A stretch of 64,000 nt of DNA from Cupriavidus oxalaticus. Its GTDB lineage: Bacteria; Pseudomonadota; Gammaproteobacteria; Burkholderiales; Burkholderiaceae. Position numbers and translations under genes: made by a program. The notes under the pieces were generated by a model that did no database searches, had not been told where the DNA came from, and saw nothing but the letters and a program-made list of their open reading frames with translations. Numbering within the stretch: position 1 is the stretch's first letter; each line of letters begins with the position of its first letter. Shown here piece by piece: positions 34,514-42,713 of this stretch. The stretch lies in NCBI RefSeq assembly GCF_004768545.1, contig NZ_CP038636.1:310001-374000 (forward strand), read 5' to 3'.

Positions 34514-35002
34514 TGCCTGGCCTCCGAGCTTTCCGCATGTGGTCCGCGCCCGCAGAGAGACTTGGTTCGCAGCATCCACGTATATTAGACTGCCATCAAA
34601 GGCAGCTCCGATTCTTCTGTAGAAGCAGCCATCCCGCTCGCTGCCATACCATCACCACCCCGTCCGACGGCCGCCTGGTCAGCCGGCCGCGGCACCAGAT
34701 CGCTTCGAAGTTTGCGGTAGCGGTAAGTTGCCGATTCAAAATAATTGAATTGACTTGGTACGGCGGAAGGGGCCTAGACGGTGGCTCAGGAAGGCCGACA
34801 TCGGCGGTGCCGCCTGCCGTCGGCAGTCGACGCACAGGTGTTCAGCTCCGAATCCCCAATGAATAGTTTCATGGCTCGCATGGCCAGCACGAACCTTCGC
34901 GCAGGAGAGGCTGAAGCGAGAACTGTGTTTCGATCAACGAGCCTGGGTTTAGCGGCAGTTCGTCCCGCTACAGCGTATGCCCGCTAACCCAGGCGCTGAA
35001 GC
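34514..35002. other. Upstream region of the kinase-cyclase gene
   Basis: About 490 bases without a supported gene. The promoter of the kinase-cyclase should lie near its right of 34514; an AT-richer patch occurs around 34730-34760. A 42-codon plus-strand frame at 34859 lacks a ribosome-binding site and is not called. Confidence 0.4.
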
Positions 35003-35245
35003 TCAGGACTTTCTCGTCAGGCTGCACTTCATCGATCCCATGTCCACCCGGTAATTCTGCATCACTTCGGACAGGCGCTCATGTAACTGTCTGGCATCCA
35101 GATCAAGCCTGATATGTGCTGGCGCTTCCATCTCAGTCATATGCTGCCCGGGCTTTGTCTCGGGGTACATCGGAGGCGAACCTTCGGGATAAGCAACCAT
35201 GGAAACGATGTTCCCGCTGCTGTCATGAATAACCGTCAATCGCAT
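35003..35245 (-). CDS. Small hypothetical protein (80 aa)
   Basis: Preceded by AGGGGA 6 bp before ATG. MRLTVIHDSSGNIVSMVAYP opens a short beta-hairpin-like domain, and the C-terminus (IRLDLDARQLHERLSEVMQN) is helical. No family is recognised. It lies 9 bp after the next minus-strand gene, so the pair is an operon. Its proximity to the RiPP cluster is the only hint of role. Confidence 0.6.
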   Translation of the reverse strand: MRLTVIHDSSGNIVSMVAYPEGSPPMYPETKPGQHMTEMEAPAHIRLDLDARQLHERLSEVMQNYRVDMGSMKCSLTRKS

Positions 35246-35254
35246 GGAAATCCC

Positions 35255-35566
35255 CTAAGCCGTTGTCACGGTCAGATACAAAGAAACATAGTCAATGGTC
35301 TCCTGTCCGTCGTTGGCGAACGTGGCATACGCGTTTGTTTCCACAAAGCTGATGTCCCCTGTGCCGCTAATGACGTTCTCGATCGACATGTCGCTGATCC
35401 AAGCCGCATACCTAGCTCTGCGGTTGCCACCAGGGTGAGCCGTCACATTAATCGTGGAACCCTTGAATACATCGCTGGGGCCCCAGACCACGTTATACGC
35501 GGCGCCGGGAGCCAAGCCTCCGGCAGGCGTAACGTAGTAGGGTCCGAAATGGTTGATCGTCGCCAT
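35255..35566 (-). CDS. Small beta-rich hypothetical protein (103 aa)
   Basis: ATG 35566 has AAGGAG 7 bp upstream, which decides the start over an earlier in-frame codon. The sequence (MATINHFGPYYVTPAGGLAP, STINVTAHPGG, DYVSLYLTVTTA) is glycine- and beta-rich, lacks Cys and has no signal peptide. It reads like a small structural or carbohydrate-binding-type beta sandwich. No known family is recognised. Probably co-transcribed with the 80-residue gene downstream. Confidence 0.6.
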   Translation of the reverse strand: MATINHFGPYYVTPAGGLAPGAAYNVVWGPSDVFKGSTINVTAHPGGNRRARYAAWISDMSIENVISGTGDISFVETNAYATFANDGQETIDYVSLYLTVTTA

Positions 35567-35606
35567 ATTTGGATTTCTCCTTCTTTCAACGTGAATGACC
35601 ATCGAC

Positions 35607-35906
35607 TCACAGCGAAGGGTAGCGCCTGCCGAGCTTCAATAGAGGTACCAACCAACGGTTGATGAGGCCCTTTCCAGACGGAACCAATTCTGGCTTGGCG
35701 GCCCGGGGGGCAGGCGCCAGGGGCATGTGGATGCAATAGACGTGAGCGGTTGGGCGCTTTGGCGTGAATTGCGTCCCAGTCGTAGAGCTCGACTTACCTC
35801 CGGGGACGGTACGCAATACCGCAAGCGCGGTAGATGCCGTCTCCTGGGCTGGCCTAAGACCTGACCTGTAGATATGCATGACGTCATCGCAGGCGCCCCC
35901 TCGCAT
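35607..35906 (-). CDS. Possible small protein (99 aa)
   Basis: Chosen at ATG 35906, which has AGAGG 6 bp upstream; the frame is open further but without start signals. The sequence is basic and Pro-rich (FTPKRPTAHVYCIHMPLAPA, LINRWLVPLLKLGRR). It would be the first gene of a three-gene minus-strand set with 35566 and 35245. Weakly supported. Confidence 0.35.
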   Translation of the reverse strand: MRGGACDDVMHIYRSGLRPAQETASTALAVLRTVPGGKSSSTTGTQFTPKRPTAHVYCIHMPLAPAPRAAKPELVPSGKGLINRWLVPLLKLGRRYPSL

Positions 35907-36030
35907 TGCCTCTTTTTGTTGCGCGGAAGGCCGACCGCGGACTGTCCGGCAATGCATGGATCGTAGAAGATCGCCTTCAATGAGCAATTGCATGAAACTT
36001 AATACTGACCTGCGCTGAATTTGCAGCAGT

Positions 36031-36050
36031 CGTGCATGGATCCATGCACG
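36031..36050. promoter_or_regulatory. Perfect 20-bp palindrome over the araC-type start
   Basis: CGTGCATGGATCCATGCACG is a perfect inverted repeat. It overlaps the GTG (36032) and ATG (36044) start codons of the AraC-family gene, so a dimer bound here would block its expression. Candidate autoregulatory operator. Confidence 0.6.
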
Positions 36051-37036
36051 GTAGTGCTTCCTTGACCAATTACGCTGCATTGGCACAAGCCGCCGGACTC
36101 GACCCCGAGGCGATGCTGCGCGAAGTCGGAATCGATCCGGCCCTCCTCAAGAATCCGGACGTCAAGGTATCTTCCGAGGCCGTCGGCCTGCTGCTGGAGC
36201 ACTCGGCCCAGCGATCGGGCTGGGAGGATTTCGGCATACGGCTGGCCGAATCCAGGCCGTTTCTCGTGCTGGGGCCGCTGGCTTTTCTGGTGCGGGAACA
36301 GCGCAACGTGCGTGCGTCGTTGCAGGTGCTCTCCAACTACATCCATTTGCACAGCGAAGCCCTTCAGCTCTGGCTGGAAGAGGACGCACTGCAGGCGTGC
36401 TTGTGTTTTGAGTACCTGGGGCGCAGCTCGCCTGCGCGCCAAGCGCTGGATCAGTCGATCACCATGGGGTATCGTTTTCTCAAACAAGCGCTGCCCGAAA
36501 GTTGGGTGCCTATTCGCGTGTGCTTCATGCATGAGGCTCCTCAGGATCTGCGGGCTATCCGGCGCGTGTTCACGACCAAGACAAGCTTCAAGGATGCGAT
36601 CAATGGCATAGTCCTCAAGCGTGCGGATCTGGAACTTCCTCTGTCAACCAGTTCCCACCTCGAGCGCTATGCCCATGACTACGTGCAATCATTGAGCGCG
36701 GACATTCCGTTATCAACCACGGCCCAAGTGCGCCGCCTGATCCTGACGGCGTTGGGAACTGGCCATTGTTCCCAGAGCCTCATTGCCGCGCAGTTAGGCA
36801 TCAATGTGAGAACCATCCGCCGGCACCTGGATAGCGAGGCCACTTCGTTCAATACCCTGATGCGCGAAGTCCGGCGCGAACTCGCTCAGCGCTACCTGGC
36901 TGGCCCGCCGCGCTCGCGCAACGAACTGGCAATGCTGCTGGGCTTCAGCGCTGCCCAGTCTTTCACGCGCTGGTTCCGCGACGAGTTCGGGGTGCCTGTT
37001 GCGGGCTGGATGCAGAACGATGCTGATTTTGGGTAA
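36044..37036 (+). CDS. AraC-family transcriptional regulator (OruR/PchR-like N-domain type)
   Basis: A 330-residue regulator; GTG 36032 is an alternative in-frame start. The N-terminal ligand-binding domain of the Arabinose_bd type (GLDPEAMLREVGIDPALLKN, FGIRLAESRPFLVLGPLAFL) is followed by a C-terminal double helix-turn-helix (IAAQLGINVRTIRRHLDSEA, LAMLLGFSAAQSFTRWFRDE). Such regulators commonly respond to small catabolites or lipids. Targets may be the flanking genes. The start lies inside a perfect palindrome. Confidence 0.9.
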   Translation: MHGSASLTNYAALAQAAGLDPEAMLREVGIDPALLKNPDVKVSSEAVGLLLEHSAQRSGWEDFGIRLAESRPFLVLGPLAFLVREQRNVRASLQVLSNYIHLHSEALQLWLEEDALQACLCFEYLGRSSPARQALDQSITMGYRFLKQALPESWVPIRVCFMHEAPQDLRAIRRVFTTKTSFKDAINGIVLKRADLELPLSTSSHLERYAHDYVQSLSADIPLSTTAQVRRLILTALGTGHCSQSLIAAQLGINVRTIRRHLDSEATSFNTLMREVRRELAQRYLAGPPRSRNELAMLLGFSAAQSFTRWFRDEFGVPVAGWMQNDADFG

Positions 37037-37151
37037 TTGTCGAGCGGAAAGTTACAGCATTGCTGGGGCTGGTCCGGGTACATAGCCTGCACCGCTCCGC
37101 TACGCCAACAAACCCGCGCAGATGGAAGCGCGCACGCGCTGATCGCTGAAC

Positions 37152-37339
37152 TCAAGAGCTTTTGAGAATGTCAACACCCGGGATGGAGTCCGCTGCAGCG
37201 CTTTCAGCAGCCATTTGCTCCTGGATGCGCCATATGTCCTGTTCATAGCTGCGCGCTGCGATCAGAAAGCCCAGCGCCGCCAGCAGTGAGAAAGCGGGCA
37301 TGACCGCCATCGCGGTGGGCAGAGACAAGGCGTCGGACA
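37152..37339 (-). pseudogene. MFS transporter C-terminal remnant
   Basis: The minus strand reads LLSDALSLPTAMAVMPAFSL and LGFLIAARSYEQDIWRIQEQ up to TGA at 37154-37152. This is the last transmembrane helix and cytoplasmic tail of an MFS-type transporter. It begins exactly where the IS left end starts (37340), so an insertion or deletion at that end removed the rest of the gene. Confidence 0.65.
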
Positions 37340-37413
37340 GGAGAGCGCGCCAAAACGGGGGCTGACGTCCGGACCGCTACTGAGAGGCCAATGAGGTACC
37401 TACAATGCGCGCA
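37340..37413 (+). repeat. Solo left end of an ISKra4-like element
   Basis: Matches 9226-9300 with few differences, covering the 27-bp inverted repeat and the leader up to the passenger-gene start. It then diverges abruptly at about 37413. No transposase follows, so this is a scar of a deleted element. Confidence 0.8.
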
Positions 37414-37502
37414 TCATCGATAGCGCGATGCGATGGTCGAGCCCACGTCTGTGAAGGCGCTGCTGGTGAATGGCGTTCTGTTCGCTGGGCTGCCGCAACC
37501 GC

Positions 37503-37742
37503 TTAGCGCGTGCGCTGCGCTTCAAGCAGGGCGGGGTTCGGCTTCGCGGGCTGCCCGACGTGCTGAGGACGAGGGCCGTAGTTCCGGGGTGCGGGAGGAG
37601 CTGCGGTCTGAGCGGCGAGCTGTGCCGCTCTTGCGGCCTGGCGGGCACCCTCAATAACGGTAAAATCCGGGCCCGCAATGGCCGTTCCGGCAATGAGTGC
37701 GGTGATCAGGACTAAGACGGTATGCTGGATATTGGCATTCAT
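37503..37742 (-). CDS. Small secreted Ala/Pro-rich protein
   Basis: A 79-residue protein from ATG 37742 with a clear signal peptide (HTVLVLITALIAGTAIAGPD). The mature part is Ala/Gln/Pro-rich and basic, with no Cys. Small exported proteins of this sort are frequent in Cupriavidus metal and stress loci. No family is recognised. It lies between the IS scar and the ten-gene array. Confidence 0.5.
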   Translation of the reverse strand: MNANIQHTVLVLITALIAGTAIAGPDFTVIEGARQAARAAQLAAQTAAPPAPRNYGPRPQHVGQPAKPNPALLEAQRTR

Positions 37743-37910
37743 GGCGGCGATCCTCATGGAGCTGTCGGGTTGGGCTTGCCCACCCCGTCCACGAATCGCG
37801 GCACGCCGGCAGGTACGAATGCACTGTACGCAATGACCGTGAGCGTATGGATAAGGTATCGCCCCAAAAAGAGGCTAGGGGATTGCCTTATTCGGTGGGC
37901 GGGCTCCGCC

Positions 37911-38216
37911 CTATTGGCTCTCGATCCACTGAATGGCGAAGCGCATCAGCTCCTTGCCGTTCGGGATATCCAGCTTCTCTTTGATGTTGGCCCGGTGTGC
38001 GTCGATGGTCTTGATGCTCCGATTCAGTTTCTCGGCGATTTCCCGGGTGCTGAAGCCGAGTCCGATCAGGTGCAGGACTTCGAATTCCCGCTCCGACAGC
38101 CGCGAAATCAGACCCGTCGGCATCTTCCTGGAAGCCGTCAGAGTCCGCGCCAGCTTTTCATGCATTGAGGCACTCAGGTAGATATTGCCTGCCAGCACCT
38201 CGCGGATAGCGTTCAC
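37911..38216 (-). CDS. LuxR/NarL-type DNA-binding domain protein, receiver missing
   Basis: Only 101 residues from a GTG that overlaps the cyclase stop (GTGA). LSEREFEVLHLIGLGFSTRE through AEKLNRSIKTIDAHRANIKE is the C-terminal helix-turn-helix of NarL/FixJ response regulators, and AIREVLAGNIYLSASMHEKL is the linker that normally follows the receiver. The receiver domain is absent, so this is either a truncated gene translated by coupling or a deliberate stand-alone regulator that cannot be phosphorylated. It ends the ten-gene minus-strand array. Confidence 0.8.
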   Translation of the reverse strand: MNAIREVLAGNIYLSASMHEKLARTLTASRKMPTGLISRLSEREFEVLHLIGLGFSTREIAEKLNRSIKTIDAHRANIKEKLDIPNGKELMRFAIQWIESQ

Positions 38217-39646
38217 AACATGCTCTGTGGCCTCGCCAGGGCCACCAGCTGCATCGTGCCGCTTACGCCGCCTACAGACTGCTGGGGAAGGACGTGCTTC
38301 TCGCCAAGATAGCCCTGCACGCGAGCCCGCTGATAGCTGGCTCGCGTGGCGAGGCCTCGCGTCCCCTGGATCTTGTTCTGCTTCTCAAGCTTGGCCGCAA
38401 GATTGACCGTGTCGCCAATCACCGTGTACTCAAGACGGCTGTCATGCCCGAGTATGCCGAACAGCACCGGCCCGCTTGCCATCCCGGCGCCAACGTCAGG
38501 TGCAGGCTGACCGCTGGACTGCCGCCGAATCCGCCATTGGTCAACCGCTTCCAGGATGGCATCGATGGCACGCAAGGCATTTGCTGCATGGCAATCGTCG
38601 GCAGTGACGGCGCCAAAGCTGGCAAGGATGCCGTCGCCCATGAATTTGTCTATGCTGCCGCCATGCGCTTTCACAATCGGCACAACCAGGCTTTGGTATT
38701 CGCCCAGTAATTGGATCAGTGCGGAGGGCTGCAACATGGCAGACGCCTGAGTGAAGCCGCGCATGTCGAGGAACACGACCGACGCCTCGCGCAGTTCGGC
38801 GTGGCCGACCATGACGCTTGCTTCGGAGTCGGTGATGCGATGGGCCACGGAATCGTCAAAGAATAGCGACAGGTCCGCGACCGCCAGTTGGCCCTTGACG
38901 GCCTTGACCACAAAGCCGCGCGCCCTGGCCAGGGCCAATGCCAGCGTGGCGCTGACGATCAGGATGGAAAGCAGCTTGTCGAACTCCGCTCCGTAGTGGA
39001 TCTGGGTCGAGCGCAATGCGGTGACATAGTCCCAGGTGACAGGGTTGCCGCTCGCGTGTGTCAGCGCGTAGTGCAGCAACAGCAGCCAGCCCAAGGTCGC
39101 TGTGAGGCCCGACAGCGCCACCCAGAGCGGCTCGAAGCGCAAGGCACGCAAGGCGATTAAGCCGAAGATATAGGCGAATTCGGTGGTTTTCAGGTACATC
39201 TGGGCTGGCTGCTCGTACTGCAGGTGGTAGGCCCAGATGACGAAGATCAGGACTGCCATTTCGGCCACCACGCTCAGTCCCACCATCCAGTTGGCCAGTT
39301 GCCGGGTCATGGCAAGGTAGAGCCGGACCAACGCCAGCACCGCGAACAGCGAGACGCCGAGCGGTACCGCGCGTACGGGCGCGTCGGGTGAAAAGCCCGG
39401 GGGCGTTCCGAGATAAAGGACCGCGAACAGGAGCAGCACCAGCAGTTGCAGTGAGGTCACCAGCAACTCGCTCAGATACTGTTCACGCTCCAGCTCCCGC
39501 CGTACTCGTGGCGGCAACTGCATGCCCTGGCCCAACGCAGCGAGCTTCGCTGCTAGCCCCGCAGCGATTTTCCGTGCCATGCTTGCCGCAATACGTTCCG
39601 ACTTCTGCCGGTGCGGTGCCGTCAGTGTCTGTTCTTCCTGTTTCAT
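38213..39646 (-). CDS. Membrane-bound class III adenylate/guanylate cyclase
   Basis: A 477-residue protein. About six hydrophobic segments fill residues ~60-270. A CHD catalytic domain follows: SVVFLDMRGFTQASAM (first metal Asp), GGSIDKFMGDGILASFG (second metal Asp) and LEYTVIGDTVNLAAKLE (nucleotide-selecting and transition-state residues). It would make cAMP or cGMP. It sits between a BufA1-type peptide and a LuxR-type DNA-binding protein. The start is placed at ATG 39646 because the upstream residues overlap the bufA stop. Confidence 0.88.
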   Translation of the reverse strand: MKQEEQTLTAPHRQKSERIAASMARKIAAGLAAKLAALGQGMQLPPRVRRELEREQYLSELLVTSLQLLVLLLFAVLYLGTPPGFSPDAPVRAVPLGVSLFAVLALVRLYLAMTRQLANWMVGLSVVAEMAVLIFVIWAYHLQYEQPAQMYLKTTEFAYIFGLIALRALRFEPLWVALSGLTATLGWLLLLHYALTHASGNPVTWDYVTALRSTQIHYGAEFDKLLSILIVSATLALALARARGFVVKAVKGQLAVADLSLFFDDSVAHRITDSEASVMVGHAELREASVVFLDMRGFTQASAMLQPSALIQLLGEYQSLVVPIVKAHGGSIDKFMGDGILASFGAVTADDCHAANALRAIDAILEAVDQWRIRRQSSGQPAPDVGAGMASGPVLFGILGHDSRLEYTVIGDTVNLAAKLEKQNKIQGTRGLATRASYQRARVQGYLGEKHVLPQQSVGGVSGTMQLVALARPQSML

Positions 39647-39668
39647 CGCGCTGTCCCGCAGCCACCGT

Positions 39669-39956
39669 TCAGGGTGCGGCAGACCTGAGGCTGCCACCCG
39701 CGATCCGGGCGCAGGTGCCGGCGGGCAGCATCAGCCATTCATCGCCGGCGGCGTCGTGGCGGGCGCGGCCCGCGCAAGCGTGCAACGCGGTGCCGCAGTC
39801 GTTCCTGCCTGCCCTGGCTACGCCGAAGCACCGTTCACGGTCCAGGGCAAAGTGTGCCGGGGAACTGGCCAGCAGATGCGTGTTCTGCTTGATCGCAAGC
39901 CCGACGGCAGTGAGCGCGGTCGCGATCACCAGCGCGTTCCCGATACGGTGGCTCAT
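39669..39956 (-). CDS. DUF2282/BufA1-type peptide (bufferin precursor-like)
   Basis: A 95-residue protein with AAGGAG upstream, an N-terminal hydrophobic signal (IGNALVIATALTAVGLAI) and the four-Cys DUF2282 pattern: RCFGVARAGRNDCGTALHAC then LPAGTCARIAGG. Members are copper-responsive RiPP precursors (bufferins) whose Cys are modified by an MNIO (DUF692) enzyme with a DUF2063 partner. Neither enzyme is encoded in this window. YeeE lies 45 bp upstream and the cyclase 22 bp downstream. Confidence 0.8.
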   Translation of the reverse strand: MSHRIGNALVIATALTAVGLAIKQNTHLLASSPAHFALDRERCFGVARAGRNDCGTALHACAGRARHDAAGDEWLMLPAGTCARIAGGSLRSAAP

Positions 39957-40000
39957 GCTTACTCCTTCAGATTGTCAGCAGTGCAACACGACTGGTCGTG

Positions 40001-41026
40001 CTAGTCTGGCCTAGGATTGCGGGGCGCCCGGGGTCGCAGCGGCTGGCCAAGCCGACGCTGAAGCCATTGCGCGAGCGCGATGGTGACGCACATCGTGCCG
40101 AATGCGACCCATGCATACGGCCACAGCAGGGGCATGCCGACCAGCAGCAGTCCATCGTTGCCGCCCGGAATCAGCATGCCACCCCAGCCCATGAAGGCAC
40201 CGCCTGCGAAGCACCGGAGACACTGCGCACTGGAAGTCGCGGGACCTTCGCGGCGGCCAGCGCTCATCCCGCCGAGGATGGCACCAGCGAGCAGCCCCAG
40301 CGACAGCAATGCCCGTGCCGGCAGCATGGCAGCGCTGCCACGTGCCAGTTCGGCCAGCACCTCGGTGTATGACCACGCGCCTGCCAGCAACAGGAGCAGC
40401 AAGAAGGTGACACCGATCACCGTGGTGGCATGGTGCGGTGACCAGATCCGGGCGCCAACGCGTGCATGCCACGTTTGCTCCAAGGGTGCAGGAGCGCCAT
40501 GGCGTCGCGCCCGCTGCCACAGACGGAGCAGGCGCCATCCGACGAACAGAAGGAAAAGCACTGTCAGCAGCGGCGCAGCACCCCATACCGGCGAGGTGGC
40601 TGCGAGCGCCGGGCGCTCGGCTTGCGGCCACAGCGCAAGCAGCCCCACGCAGCCTGCGTAATATCCGAGGGGTGTGGCAGCATACGCCCATTGCCCGCTG
40701 CCCAGCCGGGCGATGGCGCCGAATACGCATGCGCCATTGATGAAGGCGCCCAGCCCGAGCAGGGCACCTCCCAGGACGGTCAGGCCATCGACCGGATAGC
40801 CGGACGGCATGGCCGGAAGCAGATGCAACCGCTGCGCGATCAGCAGTCCGCCACACACGTACAGCGACGCTTCTGCCATGGCACGGAGGTGCGAGCAACT
40901 ACGCGATGACGTGATCTCGCTGACCGCGGCGACCGCACAGGTTGCGCCGCGCTGGATGGCGAATCCCATCACGGCGGCGCAAAGCAGGGCGCCCGCAAAG
41001 GACAGACTCAGCAGCATGAGTTTCAT
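40001..41026 (-). CDS. YeeE/YedE-family membrane protein (sulfur-compound transport)
   Basis: A 341-residue multi-pass membrane protein with the YeeE/YedE signatures GFAIQRGATCAVAAVSEI, GLGAFINGACVFGAIARLGS and the second half MGWGGMLIPGGNDGLLLVG. Members move thiosulfate or other sulfur species. A longer form could start at GTG 41077, which overlaps the cupin stop; neither start has a strong ribosome-binding site. Its place next to a Cys-rich BufA1 peptide suggests sulfur or metal-thiol stress. Confidence 0.85.
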   Translation of the reverse strand: MKLMLLSLSFAGALLCAAVMGFAIQRGATCAVAAVSEITSSRSCSHLRAMAEASLYVCGGLLIAQRLHLLPAMPSGYPVDGLTVLGGALLGLGAFINGACVFGAIARLGSGQWAYAATPLGYYAGCVGLLALWPQAERPALAATSPVWGAAPLLTVLFLLFVGWRLLRLWQRARRHGAPAPLEQTWHARVGARIWSPHHATTVIGVTFLLLLLLAGAWSYTEVLAELARGSAAMLPARALLSLGLLAGAILGGMSAGRREGPATSSAQCLRCFAGGAFMGWGGMLIPGGNDGLLLVGMPLLWPYAWVAFGTMCVTIALAQWLQRRLGQPLRPRAPRNPRPD

Positions 41027-41073
41027 GGGCGCATCATCCTCGGGCATGCGCAGGTAGCCGTCCCCGCACCTGT

Positions 41074-41580
41074 TCACATAGTATGCGGGTCCATCTTCAT
41101 TTCGACCGGGAAGAGATCGGACGACAGCAAGACTGCGGGGCTGCCGCCTTCATTCTTCCACCAGTGGGAAGTCCCGTTCCTCTCCGCGGTCACGTCGCCG
41201 GCGCGGTGTACGATCGGAACCGCGCAGTTGCTCGCATACTCCACGATCTCGCCGGAGACGATATAGATGATTGCCGGGCGGTTGTTGTGGCTGTGCCATG
41301 GCACGATGCCACCGGGCTGCACGTCGAGCTGGCGCAGCCGCAGCAGGCGTCCCGCTACGGCTGCCGGCTCCTTCGAAAGGTCGGTCGAGGCGCGCACTGT
41401 ATCGGTGACGCCCTTGGGTTCTGTCGCGCCAGGCCGCTGCCCCTGGCCATCCGCGACGCGCTTGTCGGCGGGGCACTGGCCGGCGTAGGCCATCACTGAG
41501 ACGAGGGACAGGGTGACGGTGACGATCGCGCCGCGCATCACGCGATGCCAGACGGGTACGGCTTGCTTGGTGGTAGTCAT
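41074..41580 (-). CDS. Secreted cupin protein
   Basis: A 168-residue protein with signal peptide (VTLSLVSVMAYAGQCPADK) and a single cupin domain: VPWHSHNNRPAIIYIVSGE and the second motif VTAERNGTSHWWKN, which supply the His/Glu metal ligands. Start at ATG 41580; upstream residues lack a signal. Function unknown. Its stop overlaps a possible GTG start of the YeeE gene, so the two are coupled. Confidence 0.8.
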   Translation of the reverse strand: MTTTKQAVPVWHRVMRGAIVTVTLSLVSVMAYAGQCPADKRVADGQGQRPGATEPKGVTDTVRASTDLSKEPAAVAGRLLRLRQLDVQPGGIVPWHSHNNRPAIIYIVSGEIVEYASNCAVPIVHRAGDVTAERNGTSHWWKNEGGSPAVLLSSDLFPVEMKMDPHTM

Positions 41581-41642
41581 GGTCCTAAACTCCGTGGGTT
41601 GAGGAATCCGCGCCGACCGCTTCGGTGGCGCTACGTGGTGGA

Positions 41643-42704
41643 TCAAAGAAATTCCTGGTGCAAGTCGACGCTGCACCGTTCACCGATTGCGCTGTAGTTC
41701 TGCTGCAACCAGCGCCCGGCCTCGTCCCGGCCCTGATCGCGCAGATAGCAAAGGAAGTCCCAGTCGGCATTGAGCTTGCTGGAGACGCCGAGCGCCATCA
41801 TGGTCTGGTCCGAGCGGATCGAGTGGATCAGCATCTCCTTCATTTCCCCGCGGTTGACCTTGCCATCCTGGATGAGCCTGGTGACGAAGCTGATGGCGCG
41901 CAGTTCGCGGATCAAAGAGGAGTTGAAGCTGACCTCGTTGATGCGATTGAGGATCTCCGCGGCAGTCTTCGGCACACCCTTGCGCACGATGGGATTGATA
42001 TGGACGATCACCACATCCCGCGCGCCACAGTTGTAGATCAACGGGAAAATGGCGGGGTTGCCGACATAGCCGCCGTCCCAGTAGTGTTCGCCGCCAATTT
42101 CCACCGCCTGGAACAGGAACGGCAGGCAGGCAGAAGCCAGCACAGCCTTCAGGCTGATGTCGTCGCGCGAGAACACGCGTACCTTGCCGGTCTCGACATT
42201 GGTCGCACACAGGTAAAGGTGGATCGGGCAGTGCTGGTTAAGCGCGTCAAAGTCGACATGGCGGGCCAGCACGTCGCGCAGCGGGTTGAAGTTGAGTGGG
42301 TTGAACTGGTAGGGCGACAGCACACGCAGCATCATGTCCGTCAGCAGGTACATCGGCGAGTAATCGAGCCCGTAGCCGTTGTGCAGCAAGGTCTCCCATG
42401 GCAGCTTGCGGAACGGGTTGCTGGCGCGCGCGGCGTTGGCAACGTCGCGCCAGAAGTCGTGCAGGGCGGTGCGGGCGCGTGGCGGCCCGCCCTGGAGCAG
42501 GCCGTACGCGAGCACCGCGGCATTCATCGCGCCGGCGCTGGTGGCGCTGACGCCCTCGATTGCAAGCCGGCCGTCTTCGAGCAGGCGGTCCAGCACGCCC
42601 CAGGCAAAGGCACCATGGGCACCCCCGCCTTGCAACGCCAGCGTGATCGGCTTCACGGCTTGGCCGGTTTCTCCGGCATCTCGCATTCCAGGATTGGTCG
42701 ACAT
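41643..42704 (-). CDS. Patatin-like phospholipase
   Basis: A 353-residue hydrolase. LALQGGGAHGAFAWGVLDRL is the oxyanion-hole motif, SATSAGAMNAAVLAYG carries the nucleophile Ser, and WDGGYVGNPAIFPL the catalytic Asp of the Ser-Asp dyad. The usual G-x-S-x-G reads A-T-S-A-G here, a mild variation. Patatin-like enzymes in Cupriavidus act on lipids or PHB granules. It starts 9 bp after the 3-hydroxybutyrate dehydrogenase, which supports a link to storage-lipid turnover. Confidence 0.88.
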   Translation of the reverse strand: MSTNPGMRDAGETGQAVKPITLALQGGGAHGAFAWGVLDRLLEDGRLAIEGVSATSAGAMNAAVLAYGLLQGGPPRARTALHDFWRDVANAARASNPFRKLPWETLLHNGYGLDYSPMYLLTDMMLRVLSPYQFNPLNFNPLRDVLARHVDFDALNQHCPIHLYLCATNVETGKVRVFSRDDISLKAVLASACLPFLFQAVEIGGEHYWDGGYVGNPAIFPLIYNCGARDVVIVHINPIVRKGVPKTAAEILNRINEVSFNSSLIRELRAISFVTRLIQDGKVNRGEMKEMLIHSIRSDQTMMALGVSSKLNADWDFLCYLRDQGRDEAGRWLQQNYSAIGERCSVDLHQEFL

Positions 42705-42713
42705 GGCTCGCCC

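Noticed and set aside
34859..34987. 42-codon plus-strand frame as a third RiPP precursor
   Set aside because: No ribosome-binding site, no Cys and no leader-like part.
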